DNA from: Croceibacterium_A sp044506885
GTDB lineage: Bacteria > Pseudomonadota > Alphaproteobacteria > Sphingomonadales > Sphingomonadaceae
Assembly: GCA_044506885.1 (NCBI GenBank)
Contig: JBIQKC010000021.1
Coordinates: 1-56,500, forward strand
Reading direction: 5' to 3'
DNA length: 56,500 bases
This document shows, in pieces, positions 42,245-49,660 of this stretch. A program made the position numbers and the translations under genes. Position 1 is the first letter of the stretch, and the number at the start of each line of letters is the position of its first letter. The notes beneath the pieces were generated by a model. It saw nothing but the letters and a program-made list of their open reading frames with translations. It was not told the origin of the DNA and did no database searches.

Positions 42245-43753
42245 ATGCCGCGTTATTCAGCCCTTTCCGCCGCCGGCGCGCTTGCCCTGTTGGCGGGTTC
42301 GCCCCTTCTGGCCCAGGCCAATCCCGACGCCGATCCCGATGCCACCGCGCAGGGCGATGTCTCGGTAACGATCTACAACAACGGGCTGGGACTGGTGCAG
42401 GACATCCGCCAGCTTCCCATCGCCTCGGGCCGCAGCACCATTTCCTTCCCCGACGTCTCGGCGCAGATCAGGCCCGAGACGCTGAGCTTCAACGCCGCCG
42501 ACACGGCCATCGTCGAGCAGAACTTCGACTTCGACCTGCTGACCCCGGCCAAGCTGATCGAAAAGGCGATAGGCCAGACGGTGACGCTGGTGCGCACGAA
42601 TCCCGCCACCGGGCAGGAAACGCGCGAGCGGGCGACGGTGCTCAGCACCGCAGGGGGCACCGTGGTGCAGATCGGCGACCGGATCGAGGTGCTGCGCGAC
42701 GACGGGTTGCCGGTGCGGGTGATCTTCGATCGCGTGCCGCCCAACCTGCGCGCGCGGCCGACGCTTTCGGTGACGCTCGAAAGCAGCCGTTCGGGCGCGC
42801 GTCCCGCCTCGCTGCGCTACCTGACGCCGGGGCTCGGCTGGTCGAGCGACTACGTGGCGCTTTACGATGAGGGGCGGAACACCATCGACATGCAGGGCTG
42901 GGTCACTCTGACCAACGGCACCGGCACCACGTTCCATTCGGCCAACACGCTGCTGGTGGCCGGCAATCCCAATACAGGCGGCGGATCGCGCGTGGCGCGG
43001 CCGGTGCGCTCGGGCGGGCAGATGACTCCCGGCGTCGAAACCGCCGACCGCGAGCGGCTGGGCGATTTCTACCTCTATCCGATCGCCGAGCGCACCACGA
43101 TCGCCAACAACCAGACCAAGCAGGTCAGCTTCCTCGACGTGCAGGGCGTGCCGGCGCGCAAGATCTATGGGCGCACGGTAGGATGGCTGAGTTCGGACAG
43201 CCAGCCGGTCAATGTTTCGAGCCAGATCGCCTTTTCCTCCAGCCGAGAAGGCGGGCTGGGCGATGCGCTGCCGGCGGGCACGGTGCGGTTCTATCAGCGG
43301 GACAGCGCGGGCAACCCGCAGTTCATCGGCGAGAACGGCATCGGCCATACCCCGATGGGCAGCGAACTGACACTGAGCACCGGGGACGCCTTCGATGTGT
43401 TCGTCCAGGCCGAGGTGGAAAATCGCGAGCGCATCACCGCCGCCGACTACGAGCGCAGCGCGCGCTATCGGGTGATCGTGGACGGGCAGACGGTGCGCGA
43501 GGTCGAGATCGACCGGGCGGTGGACTATTACCGCACGACGATGCGCTACACCTTCACCAACGCCAAGCCGGAGGCGGTGGAGGTGGAACTGGTGCAGGCC
43601 GGGCTGGATCGCGGCTGGTGGTTGCAGGACATGCGGGTGACGAGCGAGGACGCGCCCGGCGAGCAATTGAACGCCGACCGCCGCAAGTACGTCGTCTCCG
43701 TGCCCGCCAACGGCAAGCGCGAGGTGCGCGTCACCTACGAGACGCGGTACTGA
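42245..43753 (+). CDS. Exported DUF4139 protein, copy 1
   Basis: A 502-residue exported protein with a Sec signal (MPRYSALSAAGALALLAGSPLLAQA). Family hallmarks are the N-terminal VTIYNNGLGLVQDIRQLP, the central LRYLTPGLGWSSDYVALYDE, and the DUF4139 C-terminus with WVTLTNGTGTTFHSANTLLVAG and VSVPANGKREVRVTYET. Function is unknown; these beta-rich proteins are usually periplasmic. AAGG precedes the ATG. It is followed by a paralogue whose start lies 11 bp after its stop. Confidence 0.85.
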   Translation: MPRYSALSAAGALALLAGSPLLAQANPDADPDATAQGDVSVTIYNNGLGLVQDIRQLPIASGRSTISFPDVSAQIRPETLSFNAADTAIVEQNFDFDLLTPAKLIEKAIGQTVTLVRTNPATGQETRERATVLSTAGGTVVQIGDRIEVLRDDGLPVRVIFDRVPPNLRARPTLSVTLESSRSGARPASLRYLTPGLGWSSDYVALYDEGRNTIDMQGWVTLTNGTGTTFHSANTLLVAGNPNTGGGSRVARPVRSGGQMTPGVETADRERLGDFYLYPIAERTTIANNQTKQVSFLDVQGVPARKIYGRTVGWLSSDSQPVNVSSQIAFSSSREGGLGDALPAGTVRFYQRDSAGNPQFIGENGIGHTPMGSELTLSTGDAFDVFVQAEVENRERITAADYERSARYRVIVDGQTVREVEIDRAVDYYRTTMRYTFTNAKPEAVEVELVQAGLDRGWWLQDMRVTSEDAPGEQLNADRRKYVVSVPANGKREVRVTYETRY

Positions 43754-43764
43754 GGCGGCGCGCG

Positions 43765-45483
43765 ATGCGCCTGTGGCAACTCCATCCTTCGTCATTCCCG
43801 CGAAAGCGGGAACCCAGTCGGCTCTCGCGGCGGGCAAAGACGCCACTGGGTTCCTGCTTTCGCGGGAATGACGAACAAGACGGATGTGCGGACGGGACCG
43901 GGATTGCGGCATTGCTGCTCGCCCTCGCGTCTCTCTGGACCTTTCCCGCTTTCGCCCGCGACACCGTGGAAGCCTCCGCCCCGTCCGCAATCTCGGTCAC
44001 GCTCTATCGCGATCCCGGCCGGGGCGAAGGCGAGGCGATGGACCGCAACTGGCCGCGGGGCTTCGCGATGATAACCGAAACCCGGCAGGTCACCCTGCCG
44101 CCGGGGGAATCGACGATCCGCTTCACCGGCGTGGCCGAGGGCATGGTGGCGGTGTCCGCCATCGTTACCGGCCTGCCCGGCGGGACCATCGAGAAGAACC
44201 GCAATGCCGACCTGCTGAGCCCGGCGGCGTTGGTGGACGGGACGCTGGGCAACCGCGTGCGTCTGACCCGCACCGATCCCGCCACCGGGCGCGAGACGGT
44301 GGAGCAGGCCGTGGTCCGCACCCGCGCCGATGGCGGCATCGTGTTGCAGACCAGCGAAGGATACGAGGCGGTGCGCTGTTCCGGGCTGCCCGAGCGGCTG
44401 ACCTTCGACCGCGTGCCCACCGGCCTTTCGGCGCAGCCGGTGTTTTCGATCGACACGCGCGACGAGCGCGGCGGCGCGTATACGGTGCAACTCACCTACC
44501 TCGCCTGGGGCTTCGACTGGCAGGCGCACTACGTCGCCCACCTGGAGGAGCCGGGGGCGGGCGACGCCGTGAAGCTGCGGTTGATGAGCTGGCTGACGCT
44601 GCTCAACGACAACGGCCAGAGCTTCGAGAATGCGGAACTGCTGGTGGTGGCGGGCCGCCTCAACGTGGTCAGCGATTTCGATGAGCTGTCCGATCCCCCC
44701 GTGGCGCGGCCCCTGCGGCTGACATGCTTTCCGCTGGGAAGCACGGCGGCGGGAACGCCCGAGGAATACTACGCCCCGCCGCCGCCCGCGCCGCCTCCGT
44801 CACCCGCGCCGATGATGGCGCGGGCGGTGGCGCTTGAGATGGCCGATTCGGTCGTTGTCACGGGTTCGCGGGTGATGAAGGCGGTCGAGGAGGCGCTGGG
44901 CGATCTCAAGCTCTACCGCGTGCCCGAGCGGGTCACCGTCTCGGCCAAAGGACTGAAGCAGGTCGCGTTCCTCGACAAGGACGCGGTCGAAGGGCGGCTG
45001 CTCTACAAGGCAGATTGCTCCCCATGGGGCGGGAACGGGGACGCCACGCCCGCCGGTATCCTGCTGGCCACCGTCAACGACCGCAAGCACGGCCTCGGCG
45101 CGGCGCTGCCGATGGGCGGGATCACTGTGTTCGAACCGTCCGCCTATGGCGACCAGCTCGTGGGCGAGGAAACCTTGCGCGACTATGCCGAAGGGCAGGA
45201 CGTGGAGATCGCGCTGGGCGAAAGCGCGCAGGTCTTCGCGCAGTGCGATGCGACGAACGCGTTCGATGCGGACCGCTGGACGCCGATGCGCGCCGTGCTG
45301 ACCAACGCCAATTCCGCGCCGGTCACGCTGCGGCTGACTCTCGGCGCGCCGGGCGACTGGCGGCTGCGCGGGTTGCGGGGCACGCGGGTCAAGGACGGGG
45401 AGACGGTCGTCGAGATGACAGTGCCGGCGAACGGACGGCGCGAGCTGGCATGGGAGGTGATTTCGGCCAGCGCCGGGGATTGA
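43765..45483 (+). CDS. Exported DUF4139-like protein, copy 2, with repeat-altered N-terminus
   Basis: A 572-residue paralogue of the preceding gene, sharing the pattern (ITETRQVTLPPGESTIRFTG, TYLAWGFDWQAHYVAHLEE, SWLTLLNDNGQSFENAELLV, TVPANGRRELAWEV). Its probable start ATG 43765 gives MRLWQLHP, then about 29 residues encoded by a palindromic repeat (43788-43875), then the hydrophobic core GIAALLLALASLWTFPAFA of the signal peptide. No ATG lies between the repeat and this core; TTG 43912 would start inside it. The long basic n-region may still allow export, or the gene may be impaired. Confidence 0.75.
   Translation: MRLWQLHPSSFPRKREPSRLSRRAKTPLGSCFRGNDEQDGCADGTGIAALLLALASLWTFPAFARDTVEASAPSAISVTLYRDPGRGEGEAMDRNWPRGFAMITETRQVTLPPGESTIRFTGVAEGMVAVSAIVTGLPGGTIEKNRNADLLSPAALVDGTLGNRVRLTRTDPATGRETVEQAVVRTRADGGIVLQTSEGYEAVRCSGLPERLTFDRVPTGLSAQPVFSIDTRDERGGAYTVQLTYLAWGFDWQAHYVAHLEEPGAGDAVKLRLMSWLTLLNDNGQSFENAELLVVAGRLNVVSDFDELSDPPVARPLRLTCFPLGSTAAGTPEEYYAPPPPAPPPSPAPMMARAVALEMADSVVVTGSRVMKAVEEALGDLKLYRVPERVTVSAKGLKQVAFLDKDAVEGRLLYKADCSPWGGNGDATPAGILLATVNDRKHGLGAALPMGGITVFEPSAYGDQLVGEETLRDYAEGQDVEIALGESAQVFAQCDATNAFDADRWTPMRAVLTNANSAPVTLRLTLGAPGDWRLRGLRGTRVKDGETVVEMTVPANGRRELAWEVISASAGD
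43788..43875. repeat. Palindromic interspersed repeat, family B copy 2, inside a coding start
   Basis: 31-base arms (43788-43818 and 43845-43875) pair with a single mismatch around a 26-base loop. Left edge TTCGTCATTCCCGCGAAAGC, right edge its inverted partner. It lies in the apparent signal-peptide region of the second DUF4139 gene. The related copy is at 22671-22757, in an intergenic place. Confidence 0.88.
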
Positions 45484-45507
45484 TCTGCGCGCCTTCGCAT
45501 GTTCTCG

Positions 45508-45515
45508 ACAAAAAA
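45508..45515 (+). repeat. Target-site duplication, left copy
   Basis: ACAAAAAA, identical to 47396-47403 and directly abutting the left terminal inverted repeat. Confidence 0.93.
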
Positions 45516-45540
45516 GGTGATTATCCCCTTGCGACAAGTA
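45516..45540 (+). repeat. IS1595 left terminal inverted repeat
   Basis: Starts GGTGATTATCCCCTTGC and matches the reverse complement of 47371-47395 at 23 of 25 positions (differences at positions 3 and 18). Confidence 0.93.
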
Positions 45541-45563
45541 AGAAGTTGTGCTAGATAATCGGC

Positions 45564-46442
45564 ATGACGAAGATCAAAGGCCCTACGCTCCGCCAATTTC
45601 AGGACCGCTTCCCGACCGAGGAAAGCTGCCTCGAACACCTTATGCGCGTTCGCTACGGCGACCGCCACGATTGCGAGAAGTGCGGGCGCGACGCCCATTT
45701 CTACCGCGTGGCGAAACGCCGCTCCTACGCTTGCGAGTATTGCGGCCACCAAGTCTATCCGACCGCCGGGACGCCCTTCGATCGCACGCGCACTCCGCTG
45801 CGCGATTGGTTCTTCGTCATGTTCCTGTTCGTCACGTCGCGCAACGGCGTGGCCGCTAAGGAAGTCGAGCGCCAGCTAGGTGTCACCTACAAGACGGCGT
45901 GGCGCATGTGCCACGAAATCCGCAAATATATGGCCGCCGTGGATGGAGATGCCCCGCTTGGCGGCCCTTTTCGGACGGTTGAAATCGACGAGACATTCAT
46001 TGGCGGCTTCAAGCCCGGCGGCATGGGCGGCAAGGGAAAGACCATCGTTCTCGGGATGAAGCAGCGTGGCGGCGAGATTGTTACCAAGGTCGTGCCGACG
46101 CGGCGGGGCGCCGACATGCTCCCGATCATCCGGGCAACCGTGAAGCCCTATAGCGAGGTTCATACCGACGAACACACCGGCTATGGCGCGCTAGCGGTGA
46201 TGAACGGCTACTGGCACAAGCGCGTGAACCACAGCGCGGGCGAGTATCACACCAAGGCAGGCGTCGGCGTGAACGGGATTGAAGGCTTCTGGGCGCAGCT
46301 AAAGCGCGGGATCTCCGGAACGCATATCCACGTCAGTCCGAAGCATCTCCCGAAGTATCTGGGGGAGTTCGAGTTTCGCCACAATCGGCGTCACGTTCCC
46401 CACTCGATGCTTGACGAGCTGATGCTTTCTTTCCGGCGCTAG
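45564..46442 (+). CDS. IS1595-family (ISXO2-like) transposase
   Basis: A 292-residue DDE-type transposase. An N-terminal zinc ribbon has Cys37-Cys40 (CEKC) and Cys57-Cys60 (CEYC). A helix-turn-helix-like region follows (GVAAKEVERQLGVTYKTAWRM), then the catalytic core with Asp142 (EIDETFIGG), Asp202 (TDEHTGY) and the last acidic site in VNGIEGFWAQLKRG (Glu240). FRHNRR near the end is typical of the family. The ORF is full length and looks active. The 3' end overlaps a small antisense passenger ORF. Confidence 0.95.
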   Translation: MTKIKGPTLRQFQDRFPTEESCLEHLMRVRYGDRHDCEKCGRDAHFYRVAKRRSYACEYCGHQVYPTAGTPFDRTRTPLRDWFFVMFLFVTSRNGVAAKEVERQLGVTYKTAWRMCHEIRKYMAAVDGDAPLGGPFRTVEIDETFIGGFKPGGMGGKGKTIVLGMKQRGGEIVTKVVPTRRGADMLPIIRATVKPYSEVHTDEHTGYGALAVMNGYWHKRVNHSAGEYHTKAGVGVNGIEGFWAQLKRGISGTHIHVSPKHLPKYLGEFEFRHNRRHVPHSMLDELMLSFRR

Positions 46443-46509
46443 GGGCCTCGCCTTCGGTCATCGCCTTCAGCAATGCGTCGAAGCGCTTCTCCGTGTCCTT
46501 GCCGGTCAT
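46333..46509 (-). CDS. Second passenger ORF of the IS element, 58 residues
   Basis: A small hydrophilic protein (MTGKDTEKRFDALLKAMTEG at its start) with an acidic, Ser/Thr/Asp-rich tail. Its ATG overlaps the TGA of the upstream passenger gene (ATGA), a strong coupling signal, and its coding end runs 110 bp antisense through the 3' end of the transposase gene. It is below the usual length cut-off. I recognise no named family; the amphipathic RFDALLKAM helix is the most structured part. Confidence 0.6.
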   Translation of the reverse strand: MTGKDTEKRFDALLKAMTEGEAPSAGKKASARQASSGERDADCGETRTPPDTSGDASD

Positions 46510-47330
46510 AGCACTACCCTCATGCCCACGGGGTGGCGGTCAATATTCATGCGCCATTGCGCCGCTCTCTTGTCAAGGGCGGTATTCACCCGCTCGATCA
46601 GGTTTCGGATGTGCTTTCGATGGTGATAGTGTCGCCTGTATTCGTAACGCACCCACTCGTCGTGGATTTTCTCCTCGCCAGGCGCTTTTGTGCCTGGATT
46701 CTTCTCGTACACCGGGTTGGCATCGAGGGGGGCGTTTAGGTCAAACTCCTCCCGTAGGACGCCTGCAATTTCGTCCACCTTGCTTTCCCAGAGGGAGAAC
46801 AGTTCGATATTCTGCGCGCTAGCGTTCGGAGCGGCGCCAACCGCGCGCGCCCACACCTTTTCTTCGGCCTCACATTCTCTTCTGAGAAGGGCCCGCTTCT
46901 TTTCCATCTGGATCAGGCCCGCATGAGACGCCGCGAACTCAGCGGCCCGCTCCGCGTAATCGACGACGTCGTTTAGGCGCCCCTCTAGCTCGCCCAGTCT
47001 AGCTAGCATGTCATGCAATACGTTGTCGCTCGTCGTAGGGTCCGATGCGGCAGCATTCAACTGAGGGGCCGGTTGGGCCACAACAGGTGCGAGTGGTTTG
47101 ATTAGGCGGAAAGCATACGCGCCGAGCGCGAGTGTGATCGCAAATGCCAGCATGGTCGCTAGCGACAACAGTACTCCTAGCAAGATCGCTTGGGGCCAGT
47201 TGAGGCCACCAAACAAATCGGCCGCCCGCGCTAGCACCGCCAAAGCGCCGCTCATGACAACGCCGCCGACTGCCAGCCATCCGGCGGCCGACTGCACAAA
47301 TGCGTTAAGGCGAGAGAGGAGCGCCCCCAT
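46506..47330 (-). CDS. First passenger gene of the IS element: membrane coiled-coil protein
   Basis: A 274-residue protein encoded opposite to the transposase. Two hydrophobic segments lie at about 16-34 and 48-72, followed by a Pro/Ala linker, a coiled coil (about 100-155: DMLARLGELEGRLNDVVDYA, MEKKRALLRRECEAEEKVW), and a basic, His-rich end (YRRHYHHRKHIRNL). No domain is recognised. The codon choice and composition look less GC-rich than the neighbours, consistent with transfer by the element. The start at 47328-47330 has only a weak SD. Confidence 0.75.
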   Translation of the reverse strand: MGALLSRLNAFVQSAAGWLAVGGVVMSGALAVLARAADLFGGLNWPQAILLGVLLSLATMLAFAITLALGAYAFRLIKPLAPVVAQPAPQLNAAASDPTTSDNVLHDMLARLGELEGRLNDVVDYAERAAEFAASHAGLIQMEKKRALLRRECEAEEKVWARAVGAAPNASAQNIELFSLWESKVDEIAGVLREEFDLNAPLDANPVYEKNPGTKAPGEEKIHDEWVRYEYRRHYHHRKHIRNLIERVNTALDKRAAQWRMNIDRHPVGMRVVL

Positions 47331-47370
47331 GTCCCGCTCATATCACCGCCCCCTTTCGGGAGTCGAGTGA

Positions 47371-47395
47371 TACTTGTTGCAAGGGGATAATCCCC
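47371..47395 (-). repeat. IS1595 right terminal inverted repeat
   Basis: Reverse complement starts GGGGATTATCCCCTTGC, matching the left end at 23 of 25 positions. Confidence 0.93.
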
Positions 47396-47403
47396 ACAAA
47401 AAA
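47396..47403 (+). repeat. Target-site duplication, right copy
   Basis: ACAAAAAA, identical to 45508-45515. It ends 4 bp before the LexA box of recA. Confidence 0.93.
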
Positions 47404-47407
47404 ATTC

Positions 47408-47445
47408 GTTCCCCCCTTGTTCTATAGGAACAAAGCGAATACATA
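47408..47445 (+). promoter_or_regulatory. LexA SOS box and probable promoter of recA
   Basis: GTTC (47408-47411), seven bases, GTTC (47419-47422) is an exact match to the alphaproteobacterial LexA target GTTC-N7-GTTC. The second half overlaps a possible -35 TTGTTC (47417-47422), with a possible -10 TACATA at 47440-47445 (17-bp spacing). LexA bound here would block polymerase, giving damage-inducible recA. Confidence 0.85.
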
Positions 47446-47510
47446 GCCTCTCGACGATGAGTTGAACGCAACCTGGGCAGGGGGCCTAGGCAACTGACGG
47501 AGGCCATGTC

Positions 47511-48572
47511 ATGGCGGCTGAACTGAAGCTGGTGGAGAAGGAATCGGTGGACCGTCAGAAGGCGCTCGAAGCGGCGCTCGCACAGATCGACCGCGCATTC
47601 GGCAAAGGCTCGGCGATGAAGCTGGGCCAGAAGGAAGCGATGCAGGTCGAAACGATCTCGACCGGTTCGCTGGGGCTGGACATCGCGCTCGGCGTCGGCG
47701 GTCTGCCGCGCGGACGGGTGATCGAGATCTACGGACCGGAAAGCTCGGGCAAGACCACGCTGGCGCTGCACTGCATCGCCGAAGCGCAGAAGACCGGCGG
47801 CACCGCGGCGTTCGTCGATGCCGAGCATGCGCTCGATCCGGTTTATGCCAAGAAGCTCGGCGTCGATATTGACGAGCTGATCGTGTCGCAGCCCGATACC
47901 GGGGAACAGGCGCTGGAGATCGTCGATACGCTGGTGCGCTCCAACGCCATCGACGTGCTGGTGGTCGATTCGGTCGCCGCGCTGGTGCCGCGGGCGGAAA
48001 TCGAAGGCGAAATGGGCGATTCGCATGTCGGCCTCCAGGCGCGGCTGATGTCGCAGAGCCTGCGCAAGCTGACCGGTTCGATCAGCCGTTCGCGCTGCAT
48101 GGTCATCTTCATCAACCAGCTGCGGATGAAGATCGGGGTGATGTACGGCAACCCCGAAACCACCACCGGCGGCAATGCGCTGAAGTTCTACGCCTCGGTC
48201 CGGCTCGACATTCGCCGCACCGGGCAGATCAAGGATCGCGACGAGATCATCGGCAACTCGACGCGGGTGAAGGTGGTCAAGAACAAGGTCGCCCCGCCGT
48301 TCAAGCAGGTCGAATTCGACATCATGTACGGTGAAGGCGTGTCGAAGATCGGCGAAATTCTCGATCTCGGCGTCAAGGCCGGGCTGGTCGAGAAGTCGGG
48401 TAGCTGGTTCAGCTACGACAGCATCCGCATTGGCCAGGGGCGCGAAAACGCCAAGCAGTACCTGAAGGAAAATCCCGAGGTTTGCGACCGTCTGGAAGCC
48501 GCCATTCGCGGCCGCACCGACCAGGTCGCCGAGGAGATGATGTCCGGCCCGGACGCGGACGACGACATCTGA
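47511..48572 (+). CDS. recA: Recombinase RecA
   Basis: Forms ATP-dependent filaments on single-stranded DNA for strand exchange, and triggers LexA self-cleavage. The 353-residue protein is standard: QKALEAALAQIDRAFGKGSAM near the start, Walker A GPESSGKTT, FVDAEHALDP, VVDSVAALVP, the L2 region NQLRMKIGVMYGNPETTTGG and an acidic C-terminus (SGPDADDDI). GGAGG lies 7 bp before ATG 47511. It is preceded by an SOS box and followed by a strong hairpin; the IS element ends just upstream of the promoter. Confidence 0.98.
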   Translation: MAAELKLVEKESVDRQKALEAALAQIDRAFGKGSAMKLGQKEAMQVETISTGSLGLDIALGVGGLPRGRVIEIYGPESSGKTTLALHCIAEAQKTGGTAAFVDAEHALDPVYAKKLGVDIDELIVSQPDTGEQALEIVDTLVRSNAIDVLVVDSVAALVPRAEIEGEMGDSHVGLQARLMSQSLRKLTGSISRSRCMVIFINQLRMKIGVMYGNPETTTGGNALKFYASVRLDIRRTGQIKDRDEIIGNSTRVKVVKNKVAPPFKQVEFDIMYGEGVSKIGEILDLGVKAGLVEKSGSWFSYDSIRIGQGRENAKQYLKENPEVCDRLEAAIRGRTDQVAEEMMSGPDADDDI

Positions 48573-48649
48573 CGCCTCAAGCGATGCGCGCCGGGTCCGG
48601 CTGTTTTGGCCTGACCTTCCCGAAGGGCGGCGCGCGGACGCGGATCAGG

Positions 48650-48690
48650 AGCCGGCGTGGCCGCCCTTGTGCGGGCCGCGCCGGCTTCTT
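48650..48690 (+). terminator. Hairpin terminator after recA
   Basis: AGCCGGCG (48650-48657) pairs with CGCCGGCT (48679-48686), with an inner GGCCGC / GCGGGCC pairing, followed by TCTTCG. Very stable, but the U-tract is poor. Confidence 0.6.
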
Positions 48691-48752
48691 CGCATTTCCG
48701 CCGGATTGGCTTATGCCGCCTTTCGGACGAGGAAATCAGGGGGACGTTGCGA

Positions 48753-49592
48753 ATGCGGTCCGAGGGCGGCGTAGGCGCGGAAGAGTGGCAGGGGCGAACG
48801 GGCGAGAGCTGGGCGGCCGAATGGCGGCGCACCGACCGCAGCTTCGGCATGTTGACGGAGCAGTTGCTGCAACGCAGCCGGACGTTCGCTTGCGAATCCG
48901 TGCTCGATGTCGGCTGTGGCGCAGGCGAACTGTCGCTGGCCATCGCCAGGGGGCGTCCGCAATGCCGCGTGGTCGGTCTCGACATCTCGCCTCAGCTCAT
49001 CGCCGCCGCGCTCGGTCGCGCGGCCCATCTCGAGAACGTCTCCTTCGCACTGAACGATGCGGCGACGTGGCGACCGGAGGATTCGTTCGCGCCCGACCTC
49101 ATCGTCTCGCGTCATGGAGTAATGTTCTTCGATGAGCCCGTGGCCGCATTCGCGCATCTGCGAGGCATCGCCGCTTCGGGCGCCGGGCTGCTGTTTTCGT
49201 GCTTCCGCGCGCGTGACCAGAACGCCGTGTTCACCGAGCCCGCGCGGTTGCTGCCTGGGGAACAGCCGCCGCCCGATCCGGACGCGCCGGGGCCGTTCGC
49301 CTTCGCCGATCGCGGGAAGATCGAGACGATCCTCGGCGACGCAGGGTGGACCGGGATCGCCATCGAGCCTTACGACTTCGCGATGATCGTCGGCGCAGGC
49401 CCCGATCCGGTCGAGGACACGGTCGCCTATTTCCGCCGTATCGGCGCGCTCGCCCGCGCGGCTTCGGAACTCGGCGACAGCGAACGCGAGCAGGTTCTGG
49501 ACGGGATTCGCCAGCTGGCGCGCAACCATTTGCGCGAAGGCATCGTGGCCCTGCGCGCCGCCGCTTGGATCGTCTCGGCGCGCGCGACCTGA
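48753..49592 (+). CDS. Class I SAM-dependent methyltransferase
   Basis: A 279-residue methyltransferase with the SAM-binding motif I VLDVGCGAGELSLAIA, motif II acidic end VVGLDIS, and a post-motif VSRHGVMFF region. The target molecule is not evident; the best resemblance is to small-molecule methyltransferases of the UbiE/COQ5-like type. ATG 48753 is chosen because AGGGGGA is 8 bp upstream; the open frame starts at 48657. It stands between recA and alaS without clear operon links. Confidence 0.8.
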   Translation: MRSEGGVGAEEWQGRTGESWAAEWRRTDRSFGMLTEQLLQRSRTFACESVLDVGCGAGELSLAIARGRPQCRVVGLDISPQLIAAALGRAAHLENVSFALNDAATWRPEDSFAPDLIVSRHGVMFFDEPVAAFAHLRGIAASGAGLLFSCFRARDQNAVFTEPARLLPGEQPPPDPDAPGPFAFADRGKIETILGDAGWTGIAIEPYDFAMIVGAGPDPVEDTVAYFRRIGALARAASELGDSEREQVLDGIRQLARNHLREGIVALRAAAWIVSARAT

Positions 49593-49660
49593 CCGCCGTT
49601 TTCCGTCTCTCGCTCAATCCGCTTGTTTCGCGCTCTCGCGCCTCTTAACTCGCAGGTCTC

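Larger units (their letters stand above)
45516..47395. mobile_element. Complete IS1595-family insertion sequence with passenger genes
   Basis: A 1,880-bp element with 25-bp terminal inverted repeats (45516-45540 and 47371-47395, 23 of 25 identical, starting GG[T/G]GATTATCCCCTTGC). Both ends are flanked by the perfect 8-bp direct repeat ACAAAAAA (45508-45515 and 47396-47403), the 8-bp duplication expected for IS1595. It holds an ISXO2-like transposase on the plus strand and two passenger genes on the minus strand. The intact ends and perfect duplication suggest a recent insertion, between the DUF4139 gene and recA. Confidence 0.95.
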
